28,079 nt of DNA, from NCBI RefSeq assembly GCF_946478925.1, contig NZ_CAMLDP010000015.1:1-28079 (forward strand). Direction: 5' to 3'. Of the stretch, positions 14,909 through 23,085 are shown piece after piece (the stretch's first letter is position 1; each line of letters begins with the position of its first letter). Source of the stretch: an uncultured Nitrososphaera sp. Its GTDB lineage: Archaea > Thermoproteota > Nitrososphaeria > Nitrososphaerales > Nitrososphaeraceae. The notes beneath the pieces are model-generated. The model saw only the letters and a list, made by a program, of their open reading frames with translations. It was not told the origin of the DNA and ran no database searches. Made by a program: the position numbers and the translations under genes.

Positions 14909-16227
14909 CGGCGGCAGCAATAAAGGCACACGACTCTTCTTCCTTCGCCCTGCCCATTCAGGTTATCAACGCTAGAGTAACCTACAAGAACGCGCCGATA
15001 CATCTTTTGGAAAAATTCACGTTCAAAGACGTCGAGGCCGCGCACAGGGCATTCGTTGACGGGGCAGGAGTAGACGAGTGCGTGATACTTCAGACCTGCA
15101 ACCGCGTCGAGGTGTTTGCGGCAGCAAAGAACGCGGACGAGGCAAGGGTCCTTGAACAGTGGGCCAAGGCCGCCGGCCTTGAAAAGCACGACCTTGCAAG
15201 CGTCGAGGTCAGCACGGGCAAGGAGGCGGTGATGCACCTGCTAAAGCTGGCGTCCGGCCTCGACTCGCTAGTGGTGGGCGAGGACCAGATACTAGGGCAG
15301 GTCAGGCGCGCATTGGAATTTTCGCGTACAAACCGCTATGCAAGCGCAAACCTGGCGGCGATATTTGACAGGGCACTCAAGGTTGGAAGCAGGGTCAGGA
15401 CAGCGACAGGCATCAACAAGGGCAACGTATCGATTGCGTCGGTCGCCGTGAATCTTGCCGACGAGTACTTTGACGACATGAAGTCCAAGAGGGTGATGCT
15501 TATCGGCTCTGGCGAGGCGGCAAGCCTGGTTGCAAAAGTATTGAAGAACAGCGGAGTCGATTTCATGGTGACAAGCAGGACGTACGAGCGGGCAAGGTCG
15601 TTTGCAGAAACGGTGGCAGGAAGGCCGGTCCCGTTTGACGCGGCGCTTGACATGTTTGCGCAACTCGACCTGATATTCGTGGCGTCGACTGCCCCCTACT
15701 TTCTCATTACGTACGAGAGGATGCAAGAAGCGGCAAAGGGTCGCAAGGACGCCGTGATGATATTTGACCTGTCAAACCCAAGGACGGTCGATGAAAAGGT
15801 GGCGACTATCCATGGCGTGAAACTGATAAACATGGACCAGATAGCAGAGCTTGTAGAAAAGAACATGCGCTCCCGCATGAAGGAGGCACAGGCGGCCGAA
15901 AAGATGATTGAAGGTGAGATAAAATCGGTCGACGGCATGATGAAGCGCATGAAGGCAGAGCCTGTGGTGGTGTCGGTGTTCAAAAGCGTCGACGCGATAC
16001 GCGAGCGTGAGCTGAAAAAGGCGCTTTCGATGCTCGGCAAAAAGGATGGCGCGGACGGCGACGCCAAGGTCATCGAGCAATTGTCGTACGCCATAGTTGA
16101 AGGCATACTTTCTACGCCGATGAATTATTTGCGCAAGGAGATAGAGGGAGGCGGCAGGGACAGCGAAGAGCTGATGAAGATGGTAGCCAAGATGTTCAAG
16201 TATGAAGACGAGAAAAAGCAGCAATAA
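14905..16227 (+). CDS. hemA: Glutamyl-tRNA reductase
   Basis: First enzyme of C5-pathway tetrapyrrole synthesis, reducing glutamyl-tRNA(Glu) to glutamate-1-semialdehyde with NADPH. The 440-aa product has the catalytic cysteine in T64-C65-N66-R67, the LASGLDSLVVGEDQILGQVRRA stretch (about 116-136), an NADPH-binding domain (KRVMLIGSGEAASLVAKVL) and a C-terminal helical dimerisation domain. ATG 14905 overlaps the preceding TGA as ATGA, the usual sign of coupled translation; an upstream in-frame GTG at 14887 is less likely. Its 3' end overlaps the hemB start by 26 nt. Confidence 0.95.
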   Translation: MTAAAIKAHDSSSFALPIQVINARVTYKNAPIHLLEKFTFKDVEAAHRAFVDGAGVDECVILQTCNRVEVFAAAKNADEARVLEQWAKAAGLEKHDLASVEVSTGKEAVMHLLKLASGLDSLVVGEDQILGQVRRALEFSRTNRYASANLAAIFDRALKVGSRVRTATGINKGNVSIASVAVNLADEYFDDMKSKRVMLIGSGEAASLVAKVLKNSGVDFMVTSRTYERARSFAETVAGRPVPFDAALDMFAQLDLIFVASTAPYFLITYERMQEAAKGRKDAVMIFDLSNPRTVDEKVATIHGVKLINMDQIAELVEKNMRSRMKEAQAAEKMIEGEIKSVDGMMKRMKAEPVVVSVFKSVDAIRERELKKALSMLGKKDGADGDAKVIEQLSYAIVEGILSTPMNYLRKEIEGGGRDSEELMKMVAKMFKYEDEKKQQ

Positions 16228-17206
16228 TAACGGTTTTCCAGACGTCAGGCTCAGGCGCCTCAGAAAGACGCCAGCAATCCGCGACCTCTTCCAAGAGACC
16301 CACCTTTCGGTCAAGGACCTTATAGCACCGGTTTTCATCGAGGAGGGCCTGAAAAAGCCGCAGGACATCGGCTCGATGCCGGACATCAAGCGTTTCCCGC
16401 TTTCAGGGCTTGCAACTGAAGTGGAAGAGCTGTCGGACCTCGGCGTCAAAGCGGTAATCCTCTTTGGTCTGCCGGCAGAAAAGGACGACAAGGGCTCGCA
16501 GGCGTTTGCAGACAAAGGGATTGTTCAAAAAGCAGTCGAGCAGGTGCGCAAGAACTTTGGCGACAAGATTGCAGTGATAACGGACGTCTGCCTCTGCCAG
16601 TACACGTCGCACGGCCACTGCGGCATCGTAATAGACGGCAAGATTGACAACGATTCAAGTGCAAGCACGCTCGGCAAAGTCGCGGTGAGCCAGGCGAGGG
16701 CCGGCGCGGACATCGTCGCACCGTCTGCCATGATGGACGGCCAGGTGCGCGCGATACGCACCGCGCTTGACGACGCAGGTTTTTCAGACACGGCGATAAT
16801 GAGCTATTCGTCAAAGCAGGCATCCCCACTGTTTGCGCCGTTCCGGGACGCGGCGCACTCGGCCCCAGAGTTTGGCGACCGCAAGACGTACCAGATGCCC
16901 TTTTCAAACCCCCGCGAGTCGATGCGGGAGATAGAGCAGGACATTTCAGAGGGCGTCGATGCGATTATAATAAAACCGGCCATACCGAACCTTGACCTCA
17001 TCTACCAGGCAAGCAAGGCTACCAGCCTGCCCATATGCGCGTACAGCGTGTCAGGCGAGTACGCGCTCATGAAAGCTGCTGCGATGGAAGGTTGGATAGA
17101 CGAGGACGCGGTAATGACGGAATTTCTGACTGGAATAAAGAGGGCCGGCGCGGACATGATTATCACGTACCAAGCCAAAAAGATGGCGAGGCTCCTGTCA
17201 GAATAG
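16202..17206 (+). CDS. hemB: Delta-aminolevulinic acid dehydratase (porphobilinogen synthase)
   Basis: Condenses two aminolevulinate molecules into porphobilinogen. The 334-aa length is normal. Zinc-type cysteines are C130, C132 and C140 (DVCLCQYTSHGHCG). Schiff-base lysines are K205 (SYSSKQAS) and K258 (IIIKPAIP). PFRDA and DRKTYQMP give the substrate-binding arginines. The segment after K205 (QASPLFAPFRD) departs from the usual YASxFYGPFRD. The ATG lies 26 nt inside hemA in another frame, so translation is probably coupled. hemL (glutamate semialdehyde aminomutase) and hemC/hemD are not in the window. Confidence 0.95.
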   Translation: MKTRKSSNNNGFPDVRLRRLRKTPAIRDLFQETHLSVKDLIAPVFIEEGLKKPQDIGSMPDIKRFPLSGLATEVEELSDLGVKAVILFGLPAEKDDKGSQAFADKGIVQKAVEQVRKNFGDKIAVITDVCLCQYTSHGHCGIVIDGKIDNDSSASTLGKVAVSQARAGADIVAPSAMMDGQVRAIRTALDDAGFSDTAIMSYSSKQASPLFAPFRDAAHSAPEFGDRKTYQMPFSNPRESMREIEQDISEGVDAIIIKPAIPNLDLIYQASKATSLPICAYSVSGEYALMKAAAMEGWIDEDAVMTEFLTGIKRAGADMIITYQAKKMARLLSE

Positions 17207-17249
17207 AGTAGACGTTTTTATTCCAGCCTGCCGCCAAACATACATACAC

Positions 17250-17870
17250 ATGTTTGCAGCCGACGCGGGGTCCGAGCGCGCAACTAGCATCGAAGACTAC
17301 CAGAACACCTGCACCGAGTTCATAATCGACATCAGCAAGGACTATAAGGATTGGGTGGACCGCTACCAGCTTGGCGAGCAGGAAACAGCGCGGCGCAAGG
17401 GCGTCATCGAGAACATTGTCAAGACCACGAACGACTGGATAAACCGCTTTGGGACTACGATAAAGAAAATAGACATCATCATGAACGACGGCGTCAACAA
17501 GATGGCCGAAAACACCGCCGGCTACCCCTTTGGCTTTGAGGCGCTCGTACTTGGAAAGAGCAGATACACGACGCACCCCATAGGCGACGTGAGGATAAAC
17601 GTCAAGGCGATGCCGAGGCCCGGCAGGCTCGTCAGGATTGGAAACTACCAGAAGGACGAGCTCTTGCTTCTAAATGCCAGCGCGCAGATGGGCTTTGCGC
17701 TGAGCCAGGAAAGCAGAAAGGGCGCAGACATACTGGACGACTATATCATAATCGACGCAAAGAACTGCCAGCGGGGCGACGTGCTGTCGCTCACCGTGGT
17801 TGCGGAAGAAATTCAGGACGATTACGTGACTGAAAGCCGCGGGTATTCCACGCTCGTGCTGCTTGTCTGA
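17250..17870 (+). CDS. Protein of unknown function (206 aa)
   Basis: A soluble two-part protein. Residues 1-95 are helical with a long charged stretch (YKDWVDRYQLGEQETARRKGVIENIVKTTNDWINRFG...KIDIIMNDGVNKMAE). Residues 100-206 are beta-rich and end in hydrophobic strands (DDYIIIDAKNCQRGDVLSLTVVAEEI ... GYSTLVLLV). No signal peptide or known motif is seen; I do not recognise the family. ATG 17250 follows a TATA-like GTTTTTATT near 17214-17222. It stands alone between hemB and tRNA-Gly on the same strand. Confidence 0.8.
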   Translation: MFAADAGSERATSIEDYQNTCTEFIIDISKDYKDWVDRYQLGEQETARRKGVIENIVKTTNDWINRFGTTIKKIDIIMNDGVNKMAENTAGYPFGFEALVLGKSRYTTHPIGDVRINVKAMPRPGRLVRIGNYQKDELLLLNASAQMGFALSQESRKGADILDDYIIIDAKNCQRGDVLSLTVVAEEIQDDYVTESRGYSTLVLLV

Positions 17871-17886
17871 AGAAAAGCAAGGACAT

Positions 17887-17895
17887 GTTTAAATT
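17887..17895 (+). promoter_or_regulatory. TATA box of tRNA-Gly
   Basis: The TTTAAATTA-type box is centred about 31 nt before the mature 5' end of the tRNA, leaving a leader of only a few nucleotides for RNase P to remove. Confidence 0.5.
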
Positions 17896-17922
17896 ACCTA
17901 GACTAAACGACAGTTATAGCGT

Positions 17923-18000
17923 GCGACGGTCGTCCAGTTTGGTCTAGGACATCAGATTGCCAATCTGGTAACCCGGGTTCAAATCCCGGCCGTCGCACCA
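17923..18000 (+). tRNA. tRNA-Gly (GCC), CCA encoded
   Basis: A full cloverleaf can be drawn by hand. Acceptor GCGACGG pairs with CCGTCGC (17990-17996). The D arm is GTCC...GGAC. The anticodon stem TCAGA/TCTGG closes the loop TTGCCAA, giving anticodon GCC. The T arm is CCGGG-TTCAAAT-CCCGG. The discriminator is A at 17997 and CCA at 17998-18000 is part of the gene. No intron and no split structure is seen. Confidence 0.96.
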
Positions 18001-18098
18001 TCGTGTTTTCATCGCAAGCCGCAATCGACTTAAAAGCGCGTCTTGCCAATGCTTACAGATTGTAAGACGAACAACAGCACGCGCACAACGAGTCCATA

Positions 18099-18848
18099 GT
18101 GTCGCAGTTCACAAAGCAGGCGGCCTCTTTTGCCAAGATGAAAGAGCATTCCAATGAAGACGAGTTTGAGCTGATGTATTCCCTTACAAAGGTCAACCCG
18201 GACGACAATGTCCTTGACGTCGCCTGTGGCCCCGGCATAGTGGCGTGCGCCCTTGCAAGGGTAGCGAGACGCGTGACTGGCATCGACATTACCCCGGCTA
18301 TGATAGAGCAGGCAAAGATCCTTCAAACAGAAAAGGGACTGAGCAACGTCACGTGGAAGGTGGGCGATGCAAACCCGCTGCCGTACAAAGACTCTACATT
18401 TTCGCTCGTGGTCACGAGGTACAGCTTTCACCATTTCCTTGACCCGCGTTCTGTGCTGTACGAAATGAGGCGCGTATGCGCCCCGGGAGGAAGGGTGGCC
18501 GTCATAGACGTCACGCCGCTGGAAGGCAAGGCCGACGCCTACAACCGCATGGAAAAGCTGCGTGATTCTTCGCACGCAAGGGCGATGCCGCTTGCAGAGT
18601 TGCAGGACATGATGGAGGAGGCAGGCTTGACAGAGCTAGAGACAGGCTTTTACAAGCTCGACGTGGATCTTGAAAAGATATTGAACGCGACGCTAACAAG
18701 GCCAAAAGACGCAGAAGAGGTGAGGCGGTTGTTTGCAGACGACCTGAAAACCGGCAGCCTCGGTGTGGGAAGCTACCTAAAAGAAGGCAAGGTTCGTTTT
18801 GCGTTTCCCATCACGATAATCGTCGGTAGAAAGAAGAAAAGCGTCTGA
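18099..18848 (+). CDS. Class I SAM-dependent methyltransferase (UbiE-like)
   Basis: A 249-aa Rossmann-fold methyltransferase. Motif I is VLDVACGPG (38-46), the acidic ribose-binding position is in VTGIDITPAMIEQAK, and GDANPLPYKDSTFSLVV with RYSFHHF matches the small-molecule methyltransferase group (UbiE/Coq5 type). The substrate cannot be told. The start is GTG at 18099: the frame is closed by a TAA at 18063 and no ATG lies between. A TATA-like ACTTAAAAG near 18028-18036 gives a leader of roughly 40 nt, longer than for most genes here. Confidence 0.88.
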   Translation: MSQFTKQAASFAKMKEHSNEDEFELMYSLTKVNPDDNVLDVACGPGIVACALARVARRVTGIDITPAMIEQAKILQTEKGLSNVTWKVGDANPLPYKDSTFSLVVTRYSFHHFLDPRSVLYEMRRVCAPGGRVAVIDVTPLEGKADAYNRMEKLRDSSHARAMPLAELQDMMEEAGLTELETGFYKLDVDLEKILNATLTRPKDAEEVRRLFADDLKTGSLGVGSYLKEGKVRFAFPITIIVGRKKKSV

Positions 18849-18850
18849 TG

Positions 18851-19033
18851 TCATCCTGCGCTTCCGCACGCGCAGAATCCGTACTCGTCGATGCGCTTGC
18901 CGCACGTCGGGCACTTTTCCCCGTACTCTACCTCCCACGCGCGCTTGCCGAACAGCTTGAAGTGGTCGTCGTCTTCCTCTGAGAACTCTTCTTCTTTATT
19001 CTTCTTGTTTTTCTTTTCTTCCTCTTCAGCCAT
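18851..19033 (-). CDS. Small acidic-tail zinc-ribbon protein (60 aa)
   Basis: Residues 1-24 are almost all Glu, Lys, Asn and Asp (a highly charged, disordered tail). Residues 25-60 hold four cysteines, C41-P-T-C44 and C54-A-C56, in a compact zinc ribbon. It is probably a nucleic-acid or protein adaptor; no specific function can be given. Its ATG overlaps the last 8 nt of the upstream gene, so the two are cotranscribed and coupled. It converges with the methyltransferase gene (2-nt gap). Confidence 0.78.
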   Translation of the reverse strand: MAEEEEKKNKKNKEEEFSEEDDDHFKLFGKRAWEVEYGEKCPTCGKRIDEYGFCACGSAG

Positions 19034-19487
19034 CCTTCATACCCCGCGCGACGCGGTTCTTGGCGTTTGTCTTTATGATTTCAAGCGCCTTTTCCGCCGC
19101 GTCTTTTTTTGGCAGCTGGATCATGAAAACGTTCTGCGAGTTTGTGTACGTTGTCTCGCTTGGGCCCATCGCAATCATGCCGCTTTCTGCAAGCGCCTCA
19201 AACCATTCCAGCATGTCGTTTGCATAAAGGAGAAAGTTCTCTTCAAAGTCCGTGTCACGGAACTTTATGTCGACGTCGACAAACACATCGCGCCCGTCGT
19301 AAAATATGTCAAGCAGGGTATCGGCAGAAACGCGCTTGCCGTAGATCTTGCCAAGCGTCTCCTCGTATTTCTTGGGACTTACCAGTATGCAAGGCACCTT
19401 GCCGCCAGAGAACTCGACTAGCGTGGCCCCCTCCTTGTGCAGGTTGGCCTTGAATTCTTCAAGCGTGGTAAAGTTGCGCTTGGGCAC
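19026..19487 (-). CDS. Protein of unknown function (153 aa)
   Basis: A soluble alpha/beta protein without a family I can name. It opens MPKRNFTTLEEFKANLHKEGATLVEFSGGKVPCILVSPKKYEE-like (partially quoted as its N-terminal character: basic, then a beta strand and helix), has a middle DVFVDVDIKFRDTDFEE segment, and ends QNVFMIQLPKKDAAEKALEIIKTN. The start is GTG at 19487; a TATA-like CTTATC near 19512-19517 on the minus strand gives about 26-nt spacing. It is coupled by overlap to the zinc-ribbon gene. Confidence 0.78.
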   Translation of the reverse strand: MPKRNFTTLEEFKANLHKEGATLVEFSGGKVPCILVSPKKYEETLGKIYGKRVSADTLLDIFYDGRDVFVDVDIKFRDTDFEENFLLYANDMLEWFEALAESGMIAMGPSETTYTNSQNVFMIQLPKKDAAEKALEIIKTNAKNRVARGMKDG

Positions 19488-19557
19488 GGCATACTAATTT
19501 TGCAGGCACAGGATAAGAGCTTTGTCTTGGTTACGAGCGTCTAGATCCACCCATCCT

Positions 19558-19573
19558 TACGTCATGCGACGTA
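19558..19573. repeat. Perfect inverted repeat TACGTC-N4-GACGTA
   Basis: TACGTC and GACGTA are separated by ATGC in the noncoding gap between two genes. It lies about 70 nt upstream of the 19487 start, outside the core promoter, where an activator or repressor dimer could bind. A shorter TTAACGTGTTAA palindrome lies near 19610-19621. Confidence 0.5.
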
Positions 19574-19672
19574 GACTGTGTCGTTTTGAAATAAAACAAA
19601 GAAAATTGTTTAACGTGTTAACAGAGCATCATATTTGATGTTGGTGATGACTAAAACTTGCCAAGCGAAGAC

Positions 19673-19858
19673 ATGGAACGGTTGAAAGAGATATTGCAAA
19701 AAGAGATTAACGACATAAGGAAAGGTATCGAAGATAACCGGTTGCGCGATTTTGAAGAGATGGGTCGCACATTCTCCCGTACGGCAGATAGGAACGACCG
19801 GATAAGAATAAACACTTTGAGGTGGGTGCTGGGCATGATAGAGACGCTGGATCGTTAG
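19673..19858 (+). CDS. Tiny helical protein of unknown function (61 aa)
   Basis: MERLKEILQKEINDIRKGIEDNR is a strongly amphipathic, coiled-coil-like helix. A second half (FSRTADRNDRIRINTLRWVLGMIETLD) also looks helical. It has no cysteine and no membrane segment. A TTG five codons upstream (19658) is an alternative start; CATATTTGA around 19630-19637 could be its TATA box. The plus-strand reading has a far more protein-like composition than the antisense frames. Flanked on both sides by AT-rich noncoding DNA. Confidence 0.58.
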   Translation: MERLKEILQKEINDIRKGIEDNRLRDFEEMGRTFSRTADRNDRIRINTLRWVLGMIETLDR

Positions 19859-20017
19859 GTAGTACATTATCAGATAATGCTATGATTCTATGATCTAACA
19901 ACAATGATATATAATATTCAATGATTTTATATATTTGATAATAGAATTGCATTTTATAGATAACTTATGTAGGGATTTTGCTCAAGGCTTTAAAGTAAAG
20001 GATCTGTTCTCACGTCA
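19859..20017. promoter_or_regulatory. AT-rich noncoding stretch with palindrome and TATA box
   Basis: Contains the perfect inverted repeat CATTATC-A-GATAATG (19865-19879), long AT runs (ATATATAATATT, TTTATATATTTGATAATAG), and at 19988-19996 CTTTAAAGT, centred 26 nt before the ATG of the Asn-rich protein at 20018. The AT-rich block likely carries regulation of that secreted protein. Confidence 0.5.
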
Positions 20018-21298
20018 ATGTCAAGTAAGACAAAGAAGAAGAGCAGCATGACGCTGACGCTCTCGATATTAATAGTCGGTATCGCGCTTGCGGCGTACGC
20101 GTTCATGCCAGTTTCCACTTTTGCGGCCGATCCCGGGAACGGGACAGCAACCACCTCGTCTCCTGCAGATACCGGAGGCGAACAAGGCAGCAGCAGCGAC
20201 GACAATAACAACAATGACAACCTTCCTGCAGCTACCAGCAACAATAACGATACAAGCTCGACTCCTACTACTAATGATGACCAAGCTCTAACCCCCGACT
20301 TGGGTGCTTCAAACAATGAAAATCAGACGGCCGCTGCTACGGCTCCAGACCTTTCCGGGCCTGCAAGCAATGACACCGGCGACAACAACAATACAGTGAC
20401 GACTCCATCGGAAAATAACGACAACAATAACACAACTGCGGCCACTGAAGCAAACAACAACACTGCTCCAGAGAACAATGACGACAACAATAACACTGCT
20501 ACGACAGCTCCCAACGACAGCAACATGACAAATAACAACCCATCAGAAAACGGCCCCACCGCGACTAATCCCGGAGAGAACAACACTACAGCAAACGCTC
20601 CTAAAGAAAACAGCACGATAACTACTGCCCCACCAGAGAACAATACCGCGACGACTTCAGAGAATAAAGATAACAGCAGCACAACCACGACCTCACCACA
20701 GGAGAACAACAGCGGGAACAGTGGCAGCGGAAGCAATGACAACAATAAACCACAGGGCTTCAACAACAATGGCAGCAACAACAACGGTGGCAATAACGAA
20801 CAAGGCGGAAGCGATCACAACAAGCAGGAGAGAAAGCTACATGACGACAGCAAGGATGTCCAAGGCCCCAAGTTTTACAAGTACAAGCACAAGCAGCATG
20901 ACAATGAAAACCAAGGCAGTGACGATAACAACAACGGTAGCCACAGAGAAGAGCACTACAGCAGCCAGCACAAAAAGTACTTCAAGTACAAGCACGACTT
21001 TACCTACTACGAAAACATAAAGATAATCATACACCACTTTTACTTCAAGGACTTTGCAGGCGCGGACTTTTTCGTGCACTTTGACTACGAGCACCGTACT
21101 GGCAATGTGATGATATTCTTTGACCACCCCTTCAAGGGTCACGAATATGACGACGAGGGCCACTTTTACTTTGACGACGACGGCAACGAGTACCAGTGCG
21201 ACGAATACTACCAGGGCTCAGTGTACTACGAGTTTGAGAACGCCTTCTACAAGTGCAGTGACCTGACTGCAAGCGAGGATTTTGAAGGCGAGTACTAG
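20018..21298 (+). CDS. Secreted Asn/Thr-rich protein with His/Tyr/Asp-rich C-terminal domain
   Basis: A 426-aa protein of unknown function. Residues 1-10 are basic, followed by a membrane helix and signal peptide (to about 37, ending STFA|AD). Residues about 38-270 are low complexity: Asn, Thr, Ser, Pro, Glu and Asp, with more than ten N-x-S/T sequons, so dense N-glycosylation is likely. Residues about 270-325 are Lys, His, Asp and Gln rich. Residues 325-426 form a compact domain unusually rich in Tyr, Phe, His and Asp (IIIHHFYFKDFAGADFFVHF, FDDDGNEYQCDEYYQG) with two cysteines, which could bind metal. There is no C-terminal anchor. It may be tethered by the N-terminal helix. The ATG is leaderless with its TATA at 19988-19996. 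Confidence 0.85.
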   Translation: MSSKTKKKSSMTLTLSILIVGIALAAYAFMPVSTFAADPGNGTATTSSPADTGGEQGSSSDDNNNNDNLPAATSNNNDTSSTPTTNDDQALTPDLGASNNENQTAAATAPDLSGPASNDTGDNNNTVTTPSENNDNNNTTAATEANNNTAPENNDDNNNTATTAPNDSNMTNNNPSENGPTATNPGENNTTANAPKENSTITTAPPENNTATTSENKDNSSTTTTSPQENNSGNSGSGSNDNNKPQGFNNNGSNNNGGNNEQGGSDHNKQERKLHDDSKDVQGPKFYKYKHKQHDNENQGSDDNNNGSHREEHYSSQHKKYFKYKHDFTYYENIKIIIHHFYFKDFAGADFFVHFDYEHRTGNVMIFFDHPFKGHEYDDEGHFYFDDDGNEYQCDEYYQGSVYYEFENAFYKCSDLTASEDFEGEY

Positions 21299-21326
21299 AA
21301 CAGCACTCCCAGCATCAGGGCGGGCG

Positions 21327-21371
21327 TGATGACTTTAAGTCATCATGCCTTGCGCCTTTTTCCTCTTTTCT
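21327..21371 (+). terminator. Palindrome followed by T-rich tract after the Asn-rich gene
   Basis: A 19-bp perfect palindrome (9-bp arms TGATGACTT and AAGTCATCA around one T, 21327-21345) lies 28 nt after the stop, followed by CTTTTTCCTCTTTTCTTT. Folded as RNA it would give a 7-bp stem with 5-nt loop, then U-runs, resembling an intrinsic terminator. It could also be an operator. Confidence 0.55.
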
Positions 21372-21413
21372 TTATTGAACAATAATCAAAGATTGATGGA
21401 AAATTGGGGTTTA

Positions 21414-21440
21414 GCGCCGCGTCGGCGCCTGAAGAAAAAC
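21414..21440 (-). terminator. Hairpin and T-run after the AAA ATPase gene
   Basis: Reading the minus strand from the stop at 21453, a TTTTT run (21435-21439) comes first, followed by a GC hairpin with arms GCGCCG/CGGCGC (21414-21428). The T-run alone could end transcription in archaea. Confidence 0.45.
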
Positions 21441-21452
21441 AGAGAAGGGGTT

Positions 21453-23081
21453 TTAGCAGATGCGTATGGACTTGGCCAGCATTATGGCGCGCTGCGAGTC
21501 GTCTTCCATCATCTCGTTGTTCTTGTACTTGTTGCTAAAGTAGATGAGGTCTATCATCTTGCAGCGGTCCATCGTCACGACTGCGCTCCCGTTCGTGCCG
21601 GCAGTCGTGTTGGCGTTTGTCAGTATGACCAGCTTGTCTACAAAGCCCGTGGTTTTCAGCGTGTTTGATATCTGCTCAAAGCTCTTGGCGTGGTCGCGGT
21701 TTATCACGACTGTTATCGCCACCTTTGTTCCGTACGGGTCAGAGAACATGACGTCTACTCCGCTCCCGTTGCTCTTTTGCGGCTTGGCTACCGCGCCCAC
21801 TTCGTGCGCATAGTTGACGAGGTTGCGCACCGCGTCCTTTACTCCCGATTCGAGCACGGAAACGTCGCTCGTGCTCCTGCGGATCTTTATGAAATCAGAT
21901 ATAGGCACATCCATGACGCTTCCGCGTATGCGCAAGCCTGGATAGACGTTTTTGATGGTCTCGTCGATGGCCTGCTCGTCGATTATTGACGCCTCGCGCT
22001 TGCCGGCATTTTCCGTGGCGTGGTACATGATGTTCAGCATAGAGCGCACGTTGCGAAAGTCGGCAAACTCGTCATAGATTACTTTAACCTTTGCCGCAAG
22101 GTCGCGCTCCTCTTCTTCGGTAAAGCACTTGCTTGCGTCGTGGAAGCGTATGTACTCCATGATGATGTCAAGTATCTCCTCGTACGTGTTCGAGCCTGCA
22201 AGGTCGACCTTGTAGTTGGCCTTTTCCAGCCTGTCAAACACGGACGCGTTTGCCTTGCTGATGTCGTCGTACGAGGACGGGGTGAATATCAACATCAGCG
22301 CTGCCGCCGGCACGTGTGCGTTTATCACTGCTTTTACAAACTCGGTCGTCTCCCTGTCGGCGTCAAACTCGTCCAGCTGGAACACCGTCACGCGCCCAAG
22401 AAAACGCAGGTTCAAAGACGCAAGGGCTGCCAGGCTTGCGATGATGTCTTCAAGCGTCGAGACGTTTGCCGCGTCCGCCCGGAACTTGCCCTCCACCACC
22501 AGCTTTAGTATCGCCACTTCGACGGGCGAATACTCTTTTCTCAGAGTTTCTGAAAGCGCAGTGTAGTTGGGTACAAGCTCGTTGTTCAGCAAGAGTTCCG
22601 CCTTGTCGAACAGGCGTTTTCCGGTGATAGAATCCATAAAGCCATAGTTGAATATCTTGCGCGCAGTAGACGACTGCTCTGCTTTTGCCAGCAGGTGCTT
22701 TACCACTGCCCTGCGCATCTGGGATATGTACTCGTCGGTGAAGCCTCCGAGCATTGCAGAATACAGGCTGTGCATGTTGCGTGGCGATATCTGCGTCAGG
22801 TCGACGTACGATATCACCGTCTTGTCCTCGACTTCCTTGAGCCCCTTTATGTGGAGCGCAAGGTGTGTCTTGCCGGACCCGACATCTTGGATTATCGTGA
22901 GCAAGCGAAAGTCCTTGTCGGTGGCCTTGCCTTGTGCGACTTTGCCGTGCAGGTCAGAAAAGCACGCAAGGACAGCCGCCTTGGCCTCCTTATGGCGCTT
23001 GCCTCCAAGGATCTTGGCGTCAATCAAGGTCGGAGTCGGGCTGCTTGGGTAAGGGTTTCTGTCCAGCCTGTATGGATACAT
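21453..23081 (-). CDS. AAA+ ATPase (Orc1/Cdc6-like fold) with extra C-terminal domain
   Basis: A 542-aa protein. Walker A is D66-V-G-S-G-K71-T72, Walker B is V-F-Q-L-D237-E238-F-D, and a sensor-1-like FTPSSYDD follows near 266-273. VFDRLEKANYKVDL (about 281-294) resembles the arginine-containing stretch of Cdc6/STAND-type ATPases. A helical region (295-395) follows. Residues 405-542 form a distinct alpha/beta domain (VDVMFSDPYGTKVAITVVINRD... VDKLVILTNANT) whose topology recalls restriction-endonuclease-like folds, though the usual E-x-K is not evident. It starts 4 nt after the winged-helix gene, so they are cotranscribed. Cellular role unknown; candidates are DNA processing, defence or chromosome maintenance. 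Confidence 0.83.
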   Translation of the reverse strand: MYPYRLDRNPYPSSPTPTLIDAKILGGKRHKEAKAAVLACFSDLHGKVAQGKATDKDFRLLTIIQDVGSGKTHLALHIKGLKEVEDKTVISYVDLTQISPRNMHSLYSAMLGGFTDEYISQMRRAVVKHLLAKAEQSSTARKIFNYGFMDSITGKRLFDKAELLLNNELVPNYTALSETLRKEYSPVEVAILKLVVEGKFRADAANVSTLEDIIASLAALASLNLRFLGRVTVFQLDEFDADRETTEFVKAVINAHVPAAALMLIFTPSSYDDISKANASVFDRLEKANYKVDLAGSNTYEEILDIIMEYIRFHDASKCFTEEEERDLAAKVKVIYDEFADFRNVRSMLNIMYHATENAGKREASIIDEQAIDETIKNVYPGLRIRGSVMDVPISDFIKIRRSTSDVSVLESGVKDAVRNLVNYAHEVGAVAKPQKSNGSGVDVMFSDPYGTKVAITVVINRDHAKSFEQISNTLKTTGFVDKLVILTNANTTAGTNGSAVVTMDRCKMIDLIYFSNKYKNNEMMEDDSQRAIMLAKSIRIC

Positions 23082-23085
23082 CCTG

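Noticed and set aside
17887..18000. tRNA-Gly as an integration site of a mobile island
   Set aside because: No integrase, no repeated tRNA 3' end and ordinary genes on both sides.
19643..19700. Possible C/D-box RNA from GTGATGA at 19643
   Set aside because: No CTGA D box at proper distance downstream.
19610..19867. 85-aa minus-strand frame opposite the 61-aa helical protein
   Set aside because: Less protein-like composition, no promoter; the plus-strand frame has a clear coiled-coil pattern.
20323..20793. 156-aa Leu/Val-rich minus-strand frame
   Set aside because: Arises from reading the Asn/Thr-rich repeat codons backward (AAC/ACT become Val/Leu codons); not a membrane protein.
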